The translations under genes and the position numbers were made by a program. DNA of 64,000 nt from CBDHDJ01 sp965261645 (GTDB lineage: Bacteria > Pseudomonadota > Alphaproteobacteria > SHVV01): contig CBDHDJ010000003.1 of NCBI GenBank assembly GCA_965261645.1, positions 1,488,001 to 1,552,000 of the forward strand, read 5' to 3'. Shown in pieces: positions 46,177 through 55,706 of this stretch (the stretch's first letter is position 1; the number at the start of each line of letters is the position of its first letter). Under the pieces are notes generated by a model that was given only the letters and a program-made list of their open reading frames with translations, did not search any database and had not been told where the DNA came from.

Positions 46177-47230
46177 TCTTAGCTGGGATTCCCCATGTTG
46201 GAACCGATCCACGCGGGAAAGCGTGCCAAAATCGTTCCGGATTGGCAAGCCGCTTGCTGCTGACGGTCGGCGTTGGCCACGTGCGCGATAGAGGGGCTGC
46301 CGACGGGGCGCTTGAGCAGATGGCCGATGCTGTCCTGGAGCACTCTATTAGCCGGCAGGCGGATCGCGTACCTGAAGCCTTCGGCTTCGAGGAACTTGTA
46401 AATCCCGGGCAATGCAAACGCAGCATCTCCTCGGAAGTAGCGCCGAAGTAGCCTGTCTCGATAACGAGCGACAACTGGCTCGAGCACGTCGCGCCATTCG
46501 TGGGCGCTGTGCACGTTGCCGGGGCGAAGCGCGCACCGCTCCAGATCGCCGAACTGGTTGAACACGAACAGCGGATGATAGCAGGTGCAGCCGAAATGGC
46601 CGTTGTAGGCCGTGCCTTCCTGCTCGCCATAAGTCGGGCTAACGGAGCTGTCCATGTCGAGCACGATGATCTTCAGCCGGTTCCGTGCATGCACTCGGTC
46701 GATCCAGACTCCCGGAAGAGCGGTGAGCGCAGCGAGGTTGTCGTCGATTGTCAGCAACTCAGTCTCGAACCGGCCCATCTGGCTGGTCGATGCGCCGCCG
46801 CGCTCGACAGCCTTGCCGACGACGACCCACAGCATCGCGTGATCGCGCCTGAGCCGGTCGGCGTCGTTGACATCCTCGTATCCGGCGAGCCGTCCAAAGA
46901 CGGATTGGCGAGGCAGACCGACGACGCCGTGCCAACCGTTCTTGCCGGTCCTGCTGTCAGCCAGGATATCACTCGCCAGTAGGGTCAGGCCCAGGGCATC
47001 GTCGAGTTCGCGGTAGGCGAGCAGGCCGGCGTCGGATGTGACCCGCGAACCGTGGAACTCCAGCTTCAGCCTTCGGTCGAAACAGGGCCGAAGTGGGCTG
47101 CGATCCGATTCACCCCCCAGGTTCCGCATCCGAGCCACCTCCACCTGATATAAGCCGCTGATTCTTATACCAGAATCAGCCCAAGACCACATCAGATGGA
47201 TCAGTCACGTGGGAAATGCGGGATAAATAG
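46177..47230 (-). mobile_element. IS1380-family element, copy C, internally deleted
   Basis: Left end GGATTCCCCATGTTGG (from ~46186) and right end GGGAAATGCGGGATAAAT are those of the other copies, but the element is ~1.05 kb against ~1.66 kb for copy B. About 0.6 kb encoding the C-terminal third of the transposase is missing. The palindrome upstream of the transposase is present at 47160-47177 with one loop change. It is non-autonomous. Confidence 0.8.
46179..47122 (-). pseudogene. IS1380 transposase, C-terminally truncated by internal deletion
   Basis: The sequence follows copy B from the N-terminal FDRRLKLEFHGSRVTSDAGL through LDMDSSVSPTYGEQ and GHFGCTCYHPLF up to DSIGHLLKRPVG. It then switches to unrelated residues that read into the left terminal repeat. 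The last catalytic region (FYNHRGTAEQ in copy B) is absent, so the protein is inactive. Confidence 0.85.
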
Positions 47231-47275
47231 ACCGAACCCAGCGCCCACTGGTATGCGAGCGATTGGGGCGTTATC

Positions 47276-47470
47276 TCAGGCCGTAGCCGACTCGCTATCG
47301 TTCATCAACGCCTCGATTCGCCGCGCAGGTTCACGGAGTTGTCCCATGGCCGACTCGGCGGCGTACCCTTCGGTGATTTCGCTGGACCAGGCGGGTATGA
47401 CCAGCCACCTGGGCAAGCTCCGTGGCAGCAACAGGTCGTGCTCGGCCATCGTGATGAAACAATTGCGCAT
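47276..47470 (-). pseudogene. integrase C-terminal remnant
   Basis: A 64-codon frame matching the last part of the integrases at 49350 and 50700: RNCFITMAEHDLLLPRSL, EITEGYAAESAMGQLREPA. The nucleophile tyrosine region is kept; everything upstream is lost. The ~45 bp after its stop (47226-47275) also resemble the DNA behind the integrase at 49350, so the repeat includes the 3' flank. Confidence 0.8.
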
Positions 47471-47671
47471 GCCGGTATAGTGTTAGCTGGCGTCGAACTT
47501 TGCCCCGTCAGACTCTGACGATGTCAAAAGGTTGTTACGCCGATCGGCGCCAAATACACACGCTGAATAACAGACAAAGGTCTCCGCTAAACCGACGCGG
47601 TTCAAATCCCGTGCTTAATCCCCTAAGATTGCACCGTAATTCGACGTCGGGCAGAAGCTGAGGAGCGTACG

Positions 47672-49234
47672 ATGGGTACAGCCGGCATGAAGAATGCTGG
47701 ACTAGTTGTGCTGGCAGTGGCGGTGTTGGTGATGGGCTGGCGCCTTGTGGAAGTCACTCGCGAGAAGAGGTCAATTGAGGAACAAGCCCGAACGCTGAGC
47801 GGAGAGCTGCAAGTGCGGCTCAAGGCGTCGGGGGACGCGCTCGAACAAGTCCAGCGCACACACGATATAGCCATGGAGCGTATGCAAGAACTTGAAGCCG
47901 AATTCGTGCAGGAGCAAGCGGGTCGCGCTGCCGCGGTAGAGGCCGAGGAGGCGCTCTTTGCCAAGTATGCCGAACTGGAGAATGCACTCGCGGAGCGCCG
48001 TGCGTCGGATAAACAGCGCGAGGGTAGGCTTCAAACGCTGCGAGCCACGCATGAAGAACTCGCAAGCGAGCGGGACCGACTGATAGCGGAGCGCGATCGA
48101 TTCGCCACCGAGCTACAGTCCGCCCGCTCGATCGGCAGCGCAGAGAACACACGTCTCTCGGCTGAGCTGAGAAAGGCGCATTCAAGGGTCGATCAACTGG
48201 TGGCGGAAGGTGACGATTTGCGGACGCGAGCTGTAGAGCTTGAGAACGCTGGCGATGGCACGCGAGATGAGCTGGCCCGTGTCCGGAAGAGTCTGGCCAA
48301 GGAACGAGATGAGGCAGCAGGCTTAAGTGTGCAGCTCACGCGCGAGCGCAGCGAGAAGAGCCGCATCGAGCAGGAAAACGAGGGTAGGCTTCAAACGCTG
48401 CGAGCCACGCATGAAGAACTCGCAAGCGAGCGGGACCGACTGATGGCGGAGCGCGATCGATTCGCCACCGAGCTACAGTCCGCCCGCTCGATCAGCAGCG
48501 CAGAGAACACCCGTCTCTCGGCTGAGCTGAGAAAGGCGCATTCAAGGGTCGATCAACTGGTGGCGGAACGTGACGATTTGCGGACGCGAGCTGTAGAGCT
48601 TGAGACCGCAGGCGATGGCACGCGAGATGAGCTGGCCCGTGTCCGGAAGAGTCTGGCCAAGGAGCGCGATGGGGCGGCAGCGTTAAGTGTGCAGCTCACG
48701 CGCGAGCGCAGTGAGAAGAGCCGCATCGAGCAGGAAAATCGAGAGTTGTTGGCGAACTTCGATACCATGGAACGCAAGCGAAGCGATTTGCGTGCCGAGT
48801 TTGAGGCGATGGCAAACGAGCGTAGGCGCCTGATCCTTCGACTCAATGAACTCGAAGGCACCACCTTTGCCCTGCGGCGAACGGCGAGCACGACTGCCGG
48901 TGAACTCGGGAGGGCGCAATCCATGGCGGCCGATCTCAACACGCGCTACGAGAAGCTGCTCACTGAGAAGGCGACGCTCAACCATCTCAATGATGCACGG
49001 CTCACCGAGATCGAGCGCATCCGCGTCGCGCTGGAGGATGCACAGAGGGATGTCGCGCGCCTCACCAACGCGCACGGAATTTACACCATTAAGGAGGGTG
49101 ACTCCCTATCCACCGTCGCTGCGTTTTTTTACGCCAACGGCAATTACTGGCCACGCATCGCGGAAGCTAACCGCTTCCTGATCGGCGACAACCCGGATCT
49201 CATCTTTGCGGGAATGGTGCTCATCATCCCCTGA
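47672..49234 (+). CDS. membrane-anchored coiled-coil protein with C-terminal LysM domain
   Basis: A 520-aa protein: membrane segment near the N-terminus (NAGLVVLAVAVLVMGWRLV), a very long coiled coil (~30-465), and a C-terminal LysM (YTIKEGDSLSTVAAFFY; YWPRIAEANRFL) that should bind peptidoglycan. It would span the periplasm. Residues ~117-236 and 237-356 are near-identical copies from a 360-bp tandem duplication, so the coiled coil has been lengthened recently. GAGGAG precedes the ATG at 47672. FimV/TspA-like proteins share the TM/LysM logic, but the order differs. Confidence 0.82.
   Translation: MGTAGMKNAGLVVLAVAVLVMGWRLVEVTREKRSIEEQARTLSGELQVRLKASGDALEQVQRTHDIAMERMQELEAEFVQEQAGRAAAVEAEEALFAKYAELENALAERRASDKQREGRLQTLRATHEELASERDRLIAERDRFATELQSARSIGSAENTRLSAELRKAHSRVDQLVAEGDDLRTRAVELENAGDGTRDELARVRKSLAKERDEAAGLSVQLTRERSEKSRIEQENEGRLQTLRATHEELASERDRLMAERDRFATELQSARSISSAENTRLSAELRKAHSRVDQLVAERDDLRTRAVELETAGDGTRDELARVRKSLAKERDGAAALSVQLTRERSEKSRIEQENRELLANFDTMERKRSDLRAEFEAMANERRRLILRLNELEGTTFALRRTASTTAGELGRAQSMAADLNTRYEKLLTEKATLNHLNDARLTEIERIRVALEDAQRDVARLTNAHGIYTIKEGDSLSTVAAFFYANGNYWPRIAEANRFLIGDNPDLIFAGMVLIIP
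48020..48739. repeat. 360-bp in-frame tandem duplication
   Basis: 48020-48379 and 48380-48739 are the same sequence with about ten to twenty single-base differences. Both begin GAGGGTAGGCTTCAAACGCT, and the period is exactly 360 bp (120 codons), a multiple of the heptad-compatible helix and of the codon. It lies within the LysM protein gene. Confidence 0.95.
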
Positions 49235-49349
49235 TCTCGATACTGATGCCAGGTTCCCGAGAGTGTCGCCATTCCGACATATATGGACACACATATATTT
49301 GGACCGAACCCGACCGCCCCACGGGTAGGCGAGCAATTGAAGCGCGGGC

Positions 49350-50597
49350 TCAGGCCGTATCGGCCCCGCTAGCGTTCGTCAACGCCTCGATCCGGTCCGC
49401 GATGCGCTGCGCAGGTTCACGGAGTTGCCCGACGGTCCACTCGGCGGCGTAACCTTCGGTGATGTCGCTGGAGCGGGCGTGGTTGACCAGCCGTTTGGTC
49501 AGGCTCCGCGGCAGCATCAGCTCGCGCTCGGCCACCGTAATGAAGCAGTTGCGCAGAGCGTGAAACCAGAACCTGGCCCCACCCGCCTTACCGATCGGCG
49601 CATAGAACGGCATCAGGGTCGCGACATGGCCCAGAGCGCCGGGCCGGCTGGACGGAAACACCCATTCGCGAAGACTGACCTGCAGCGTCTCGCGCGCCGC
49701 CCATCGGCGTTCAAGGATGGCCGCCAGTTGCCGGGTGATGGGCAATTCCAGAGGCTCGCCCGTCTTGGTCTCCTCAACCCGGAAGACAAGCCTCGCCATG
49801 TCAACGCGCTCCCAGCGCAGGGGTAGCACTTCGTTCAGGCGCATGCCGGTATAGAGCCCGAACCACAACGCGTCCCGGGCCGAGGCCATGCCGACCGCCG
49901 CCTCGATGCCCTTCTTCCAGCACGGCAGCACCTCGGCCGGGGCGGAGATCTTGCGCCGTCTCGGGCGATGATACCTGCCGCCGCCGGCAAGCCACAGATC
50001 GACCGGATTGCGCAAACCCTCGAAATCGACACAGGATCGGCGATAGATCGAACGCAGGAGCGATATCGTCTGGTTGGCCATCGACCAGCCGCTATCCCCG
50101 GTGATGCGGTTGAAACGGCCTTCCACGTCCCGGCGGGTGATGGCATCGAGCGGACGCGTCTGCCATTCGCCGAGACATCGCTTGAACCTGCCACGATCAA
50201 TCTCGTTGGTGCGCTCGGCCCGGTTGGGATTGCCTGCCATGTACGCCTCAAAGGCCTGCTCCAGCACGGGCATGCCCGGCGTCGCGGGGCGCCCGCCCGC
50301 CGGGGCGGCAGCGGCCTCGTCCACAACCTGCTGCGCCAGACGCCGCGCCCGGCCGGGCGATAGCTCGCCATGGTGGCCCAGGACGACACGCTTGTTAGGG
50401 GCTTTTCTGCCGCCGTCTCCGGTGCGGTAGTTGACGATGTAGGATTTGGTCCCGGAGGGATGCACCCGGACGCCAAAGCCTGTGAGTTGATCATCCCAGG
50501 CGATCCAGGGTTTGTCCGCGGGCTCCAGCGCCTCGATGGCGTCGCTGGTCAGGGCCAGCTTGTTCAATGCAACACGCTTTGCAGAGGGTTTCATCAT
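49350..50597 (-). CDS. tyrosine integrase (DUF4102/P4-type), 415 aa
   Basis: The N-terminal arm-binding domain (WIAWDDQLTGFGVRVHPSG, SYIVNYRTGDGGRK) is followed by a core-binding SAM-like domain and the catalytic domain: Arg in LYTGMRLNEVLPLRW, Lys in VEETKTGEPLEL, HALRN in the HxxR position, NHARS, and the nucleophile in ITEGYAA. It looks intact. It is a paralogue of the integrase directly upstream on the same strand. Such integrases insert islands at tRNA or other sites. Confidence 0.9.
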   Translation of the reverse strand: MMKPSAKRVALNKLALTSDAIEALEPADKPWIAWDDQLTGFGVRVHPSGTKSYIVNYRTGDGGRKAPNKRVVLGHHGELSPGRARRLAQQVVDEAAAAPAGGRPATPGMPVLEQAFEAYMAGNPNRAERTNEIDRGRFKRCLGEWQTRPLDAITRRDVEGRFNRITGDSGWSMANQTISLLRSIYRRSCVDFEGLRNPVDLWLAGGGRYHRPRRRKISAPAEVLPCWKKGIEAAVGMASARDALWFGLYTGMRLNEVLPLRWERVDMARLVFRVEETKTGEPLELPITRQLAAILERRWAARETLQVSLREWVFPSSRPGALGHVATLMPFYAPIGKAGGARFWFHALRNCFITVAERELMLPRSLTKRLVNHARSSDITEGYAAEWTVGQLREPAQRIADRIEALTNASGADTA

Positions 50598-50699
50598 GCT
50601 TCCATCATGGCGCGCCCGTCATCGCAATGGACGCGAGGGTGTCCTGCTTTGCAGGATATCGCGCAAATGTCAGATCGGTTCGGATCCCCGTGCGAGGAT

Positions 50700-51959
50700 C
50701 TATTGCACAGCATCCGCCTCGCCCCCGCACCCGTACATTAAAGACTCTATCCTGTCCGCGATGCGCTGCGCGGGTTCGCGGAGTTGCCCGGCGGTCCAGT
50801 CGGCGGCATATCCCTCGGTGACGTCGTTGGATCGGGCATGGTTGACCAGCCTCTTGCTCAGGCTCCGCGGCAGCAACAGGTCGTGCTCGGCCACCGTGAT
50901 GAAACAGTTGCGCATGCCGTGAAACCAGAACTTGGTGCCGCCGGCCTCGCTGATCGGCGGGTAGAGATGACTGAGATGCGGGATTCGGCCCGAACCGCTG
51001 GCGGGCGAGGGGAACACCCAATCGCGCCGCTGGCCCGACATCGTTTCCCGCGCCACCGACCGGCGTTCAAGGATCTCCGACAGTTGCCGGGTGACGGGCA
51101 GTTCCAGAGGCTCGCCAGTCTTGGTCTCCTCGACCCGGAAGACAAGCGCCGCCATGTCCACCCGCTCCCAGCGCAGGGCCAGCACCTCCTCGATGCGCAT
51201 GCCCGTATAGAGCCCGAACCACAATGCGTCCCGGGCCGAGGCCATGCCGACCGCCGCCTCGATGCCTTTCTTCCAGCACGGCAGCACCTCGGTCGGGGTG
51301 GAGATCTTGCGCCGCTTCGGGCGATGATACCTGCCGCCGCCGGCAAGCCACAGATCAACCGGGTTGCGCAAACCCTCGAAATCGACACAGGGCCGGCGAT
51401 AGATCGCGCGCAATAGGGAGACCACCCGGTTGGCCGCCGACCAGCCGAGATCGCCGGTGAGGCGGTTGAACAGGGCTTCCACATCCTGGCGGGTAATGGC
51501 ATCGAGCGAACGCAACTGCCAGTCGCCAAGATGAGAGCCGAAATCTCCACGGTACTTGGTATCGGTATTCGCCGACCGCTTGGGGTTGGACGCCATATAG
51601 TCCTCGAAGGCCTGCTTGAGCAGGGGTATGGCGCGGGCCTCGCTGCGTTCGAGCGCCGGATCGCCACCGCCGGCGACCTTGCCCAGTACCTGCTGAGCCA
51701 GGCGCCGCGCCTGCTCGGGCGACATCCTGCCAAAACGGCCAATGACGACATTCCTATTGAGCGCCTTTCTGCCGCCCTCGCCGGTGCGGTAGTTGACGAA
51801 GAAGGACTTGACGCCGGAGGGCTGCACCCGAACGCCAAACCCAGTCAGTTTGTCATCCCAGGCAACCCAGGGTCTTTCCCTTGGTTTCATCGCCTCGATA
51901 GCGCGGCTGGTCAGGGACAGCTTGTTCAGCGCGACCCGCTTACCGGAGGAATTTGTCAT
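50700..51959 (-). CDS. tyrosine integrase (DUF4102/P4-type), 419 aa
   Basis: Same architecture as the next gene: WVAWDDKLTGFGVRVQPSG, SFFVNYRTGEGGRK, then catalytic LYTGMRIEEVLALRW, VEETKTGEPLEL, HGMRN, NHARS, VTEGYAA. The start is taken as ATG 51959 rather than 51983 because it aligns with the paralogue and follows a G-rich site. The two integrases differ most in the core-binding region, so they may recognise different sites. Both appear functional. Confidence 0.9.
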   Translation of the reverse strand: MTNSSGKRVALNKLSLTSRAIEAMKPRERPWVAWDDKLTGFGVRVQPSGVKSFFVNYRTGEGGRKALNRNVVIGRFGRMSPEQARRLAQQVLGKVAGGGDPALERSEARAIPLLKQAFEDYMASNPKRSANTDTKYRGDFGSHLGDWQLRSLDAITRQDVEALFNRLTGDLGWSAANRVVSLLRAIYRRPCVDFEGLRNPVDLWLAGGGRYHRPKRRKISTPTEVLPCWKKGIEAAVGMASARDALWFGLYTGMRIEEVLALRWERVDMAALVFRVEETKTGEPLELPVTRQLSEILERRSVARETMSGQRRDWVFPSPASGSGRIPHLSHLYPPISEAGGTKFWFHGMRNCFITVAEHDLLLPRSLSKRLVNHARSNDVTEGYAADWTAGQLREPAQRIADRIESLMYGCGGEADAVQ

Positions 51960-52147
51960 CCCCCGATGATAATGCGAGCACAAAACTAGTCAACACTGAA
52001 TATAACACCAAAATTCAAACCGGAGATGTCCCCTGACGTCCTATGGCGTCAGGCAGGATTTGTGTTTCCCGATAAAAGTTAGGGAATTAGCTACAATTGG
52101 CATCCCATGGCGGCCTCTGTCATCTCTTGTCGATCTTTATCATTAGA
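51960..52147. other. integrase/lipoprotein intergenic region with small hairpin
   Basis: A 188-bp divergent intergenic region. CCTGACG and CGTCAGG at 52031-52052 form a 7-bp inverted repeat around 8 bases. It may be an operator or part of an attachment site. No good ribosome-binding site precedes the lipoprotein ATG. Confidence 0.35.
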
Positions 52148-53890
52148 ATGAAGTACCACAAGAATAAATTTTTGACGACAGCTGCAGCTGTTGCGCTCAT
52201 GCTTGTTGTGGGCGCGTGCAGTTCCAGTAGCGATGACGACGAGACGTTGTCGGCGGCACCGCCTCCGGCAGCACCAGGAGGAGATCCAGAAACGCCAGCA
52301 CCAGATCCGGTGCTGACTGAGCTTGAGATGGCTCAGGCAGATGCAGCGGCAGCAGCAACCGCCGCAATGACGGCGTCAGGCGAAGCGGCGACTGCGGCCG
52401 AGGCAGCCATGGCTGCGGTGGTGAATCTCGCGACCACGCAGACCGGCGCAACGGCGGCCGGACTCGCGGATGAAGCCCAGACCGCCGCCGGCAAGGCGAT
52501 GGCGGCTTACACGCATGCCAAGGCGGCCTCCGAAGCTGCTGCGGAAGCAGAAGTTGTAACGGCGGCAGTTGAAGCCCGGATCATGGCCGAAGAAGCCAGT
52601 GCGAACGCAGTGATGTACGCAATGACGGCCGCAGAGAAAGCTGGTGAGGCTCAGACTGCAGCCATGGCAGAGCTCATGATCGTCGGCACGGTCAAGACCG
52701 TTGGCGGCACGGATCTCGATGCCACGGCCGGGTCCACCGAGGTGACCGAAGACGGTGATACGGTAGTGACCGGGCTGATCAAGGACATGAACCCCGAGGC
52801 CGAGATGGTCGGCATGGTTACAGGGGTTCCGTTCAACCAGGACACCGATAACAACGCCGCTAATGGCGATCAGACCCAAGCACACGTCCAAGCCGTACAG
52901 GCTCGCACGTTCGACATTGGCAAGGTGGTTGATTCGCCTGACGACATGGCCCGCCTGATGATCGTTACCCAATATGCCGGCTCGAAATCGGTGAAGGTCT
53001 ATGCGACTAGCAGTGATGACGCTGTGACGGGTACCCTGGGTAGCGATGGCAGAATTACGGCCACCGACGACTTCATCTACACCCTGAAGTCTGTCGGGTC
53101 GTACTACCTCGCTGGCGAAAACGACGGCCTTGCTAGCGATGACTTGGTGCTTGCTGCGGCCAAGGGCGAGGATGTGTTCTCGTTCGTGAGTGATAACGGC
53201 ACTCCCGAGAACGTCGATGACGACATGACTGGCCACGTGATCCTTGGTTCGACGACTGTGACTGGAGCCGTCACAACCGTCACCTATGAGCAGGTGGATA
53301 TCACGGTCGACGGTCGCACGGTGGATAGTGTCCTTACGCAGATGGAGGTGACAGCCAAGATCCCCGATGCGGCGGACTACCAGCACATCCACTTCGGTGT
53401 GTGGGCGGCGCTCGGGGCACCTGCGAAGACCGGTGACCAGGAACTCACCGGTCTCGGCATTGGCTTTGTCCAGAGCATAGGCGATGGGTTGTCCGGCACC
53501 GATATGCCGAACAACGGCGAGGCCATTTACAGTGGCAACTGGGCCGCTGCCGTACAGGCTGCCGATGAGGACGGCGACGGGGACATTTCGCTGGTGCACG
53601 GAGCTGCGGGTTTTGTGGCGAACCTCTCCAAGGCCACGATTAATGTGGACCTGACCGGCTTGGCCACGCTTGAAGGTACCGTTGACACGAACAAGTTCTC
53701 CGGGACCACGGCAAAGGTAGGTGAAAACGCCCACCGCTTAACCGAGGACGCCAAGTTCACAGGCTCGTTCAGCGGCGGGTTTTACGGAAAACAAGCGGCT
53801 GAAGCCGGTGGTATCTTCGACTTTACGTCGGAAGATGCGGAAGACGGTGCATTTCGCGGCACCTTTGGTGGTAAAAGGACGAATAATTAG
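52148..53890 (+). CDS. Slam-type surface lipoprotein with Ala-rich stalk, second intact copy
   Basis: A 580-aa lipoprotein: lipobox VVGAC, Ser/Asp stretch, Pro/Gly linker, Ala-rich helical stalk (~60-185), then a beta-rich domain with DYQHIHFGVWAALG, GIGFVQSIGDG, and the C-terminal signature GSFSGGFYGKQAAEAGGIFDF. It is a paralogue of the gene at 15389 and the intact counterpart of the pseudogene at 21357. The middle (about 230-400) differs most from the 15389 gene and may carry ligand specificity. ATG 52148 aligns with the paralogue, though its ribosome-binding site is weak. Slam copy C is next downstream. Confidence 0.82.
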   Translation: MKYHKNKFLTTAAAVALMLVVGACSSSSDDDETLSAAPPPAAPGGDPETPAPDPVLTELEMAQADAAAAATAAMTASGEAATAAEAAMAAVVNLATTQTGATAAGLADEAQTAAGKAMAAYTHAKAASEAAAEAEVVTAAVEARIMAEEASANAVMYAMTAAEKAGEAQTAAMAELMIVGTVKTVGGTDLDATAGSTEVTEDGDTVVTGLIKDMNPEAEMVGMVTGVPFNQDTDNNAANGDQTQAHVQAVQARTFDIGKVVDSPDDMARLMIVTQYAGSKSVKVYATSSDDAVTGTLGSDGRITATDDFIYTLKSVGSYYLAGENDGLASDDLVLAAAKGEDVFSFVSDNGTPENVDDDMTGHVILGSTTVTGAVTTVTYEQVDITVDGRTVDSVLTQMEVTAKIPDAADYQHIHFGVWAALGAPAKTGDQELTGLGIGFVQSIGDGLSGTDMPNNGEAIYSGNWAAAVQAADEDGDGDISLVHGAAGFVANLSKATINVDLTGLATLEGTVDTNKFSGTTAKVGENAHRLTEDAKFTGSFSGGFYGKQAAEAGGIFDFTSEDAEDGAFRGTFGGKRTNN

Positions 53891-53921
53891 GACTTGACCA
53901 CCTGAAGTCCTGACAACATTC

Positions 53922-53959
53922 AGGCGCCCGATCCACAATGGGTCGGGCGCCTTTTTTTG
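53922..53959 (+). terminator. rho-independent terminator after lipoprotein
   Basis: AGGCGCCCGA and TCGGGCGCCT form a near-perfect hairpin followed by seven T, ~30 bp after the lipoprotein stop. Transcription of the downstream Slam gene must therefore have its own promoter or rely on read-through. Confidence 0.92.
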
Positions 53960-54298
53960 TCCGAATTCCATTTCGTCACCCCGTGTTCGATGATGGGCCA
54001 AGGTCCTTCCATACCGATCAGCGCATATCACACCTTACGCACTCCAGAGGGGCCAAGGGTATACAGTCGGAATGCGGGCTTCTGATCCATGTGCAAGGAG
54101 ATGTGACCTTAGCCAAGTACCACTACGGCCTTCACACCTTCTCTGAAAAATGCTCGCATTACCGTCACTCGAGATTTGCAATAATATGAAATCGCAATTG
54201 CGCGTCTGCCCAACCAACCTGCCTTAAGCCAATGCATACGCCTGTCTTCATCGAGACCGATTTCCGCCTGTCAGCCCCTTAATCCAACGAAGGCACTC
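53960..54298. repeat. Slam upstream region, duplicate of 22019-22361
   Basis: A non-coding segment of ~340 bp, largely matching the one before Slam copy A. It presumably carries the Slam promoter. No promoter boxes were assigned with confidence. Confidence 0.5.
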
Positions 54299-55633
54299 AT
54301 GATCCGCTATTGGAATACACTGGCCCGAATACTGCTGGCACTGATGCTGACGGCCATAGTCATGCCCGCACTGGCGGTGGCGCAAGAGACACCGCGTTCT
54401 AAACTGTCCGCCGAAACCTTGATCGAGGCCGCCAGGGCGGCGCTGGCTAAAGGTGAACTGGAGGACGCGGAATTTCTGCTCAAGGGCGTCAAGCCGGGAG
54501 AGGGGAATATAGACGATTTGGATTTCCTCTACGGCTCGATCGCGATGGCGCAGGAGGATTGGCAAACGGCTATCGCCCGGTTCCGTGCCATGCTGATCCG
54601 TGATCCGACCCTGCCGCGGGTGCGGCTCGATCTCGCGCTCGCTTACTTCCGGGCCGGTGAGGACAGAAGCGCTGCATATCATTTCCGCCAGGCGCTCGGC
54701 GCCGAGGATTTGCCGCCTGTCGTGCGCGCCCGGACGCTGGCATTTCTCGATACGATCCGCCGCCGCAAGACCTGGTCGGTCAGCGCAGTAGTCGCACTCG
54801 CCCCCGACAGCAACATCAACGCCGCGACAAGTTCACGGGAGGTCAACCTGTTCGGCCTGCCGGCCCAACTCTCGGAAGACGCGCGGCAAACCAGCGGGCT
54901 GGGCCTGAACGCCCGTATCTCGGGGGGATACGAGGCGCGCATCTCACCGGATCTGAGGTTCCGCACCGGCGCCAGCTTGTCTACGCGAACCTACGAGAAG
55001 AGCAAGTTCAACGACCGGGCCCTGACCCTGCGGGCGGGACCGCGGTTTCTCTTCGAGAAGTTCGACCTGCGCCCGGAACTGACGGCGCGCGCACGGCGCC
55101 TCGGCGGTGAGATCTACAGCCGGGCTGCCGGCGTCGAGCTTTCGGGCAACTGGCAAGCGGCGCCGGCCTGGCGGCTGAGCGCAGCGGTCGGAGGCGAGCG
55201 GATCTCCTACGAGACCTTCCTTGGCGAGGGTAACATGTACAGCGCCCAAGTGGGTCTAGCCCACGCACTCGGGCGCGCCACGTTGCTGCGGGCCGATGGT
55301 GTATTTCGCCGCGAGGCCGTGGAACGCGAGGCCTATTCGTGGCGCGAGTTCATCGTTGGGGTTTCAGCCACGCGGGAGCTTCCCAGGGGCTTCGTGGCGA
55401 CCGTGGGATCAACCTACAGGTTGCGGCGTTACGATAGTCCGATCGCCGCCTTCGGCCCCGAGGCGCGGCAGGACCAGACACTGGCCGGGCGGGTGAAGAT
55501 ATCTAACCGCCATATCGAGCTGTTCGGGTTCATGCCCGAGCTCACATTCAAGCATGAACGCCGGAGCAGCAATATCAGCCTTTACGACTACAAGCGCAAC
55601 CTGGTCGAAGTCGGGGTGGTCCGGACCTTCTAG
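54299..55633 (+). CDS. Slam-type surface lipoprotein translocon (DUF560), copy C
   Basis: 444 aa, same length as copy A and differing at only a few dozen positions, mostly in the signal peptide and conservative barrel changes. Signal peptide, TPR-like half (ARAALAKGELEDAEFLLKG), barrel (VALAPDSNINAATSS ... YDYKRNLVEVGVVRTF). It is the partner of the intact lipoprotein at 52148. The relaxase gene converges 73 bp downstream, whereas in the first block three more genes intervene. Confidence 0.9.
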   Translation: MIRYWNTLARILLALMLTAIVMPALAVAQETPRSKLSAETLIEAARAALAKGELEDAEFLLKGVKPGEGNIDDLDFLYGSIAMAQEDWQTAIARFRAMLIRDPTLPRVRLDLALAYFRAGEDRSAAYHFRQALGAEDLPPVVRARTLAFLDTIRRRKTWSVSAVVALAPDSNINAATSSREVNLFGLPAQLSEDARQTSGLGLNARISGGYEARISPDLRFRTGASLSTRTYEKSKFNDRALTLRAGPRFLFEKFDLRPELTARARRLGGEIYSRAAGVELSGNWQAAPAWRLSAAVGGERISYETFLGEGNMYSAQVGLAHALGRATLLRADGVFRREAVEREAYSWREFIVGVSATRELPRGFVATVGSTYRLRRYDSPIAAFGPEARQDQTLAGRVKISNRHIELFGFMPELTFKHERRSSNISLYDYKRNLVEVGVVRTF

Positions 55634-55706
55634 CGGATCACTGAAGGGTGCCTGGTGTGAAGGTATGCAGGCCGTCCTTGCGCCAGCATCGCCGGCCGAC
55701 ACCGTG

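Noticed and set aside
47590..47620. tRNA-like GGTTCAAATCCC sequence near the integrase remnant
   Set aside because: The T-loop-like core is present but the flanking bases do not form a proper T stem and no anticodon or acceptor arm was found. Not called as a tRNA fragment or att site.
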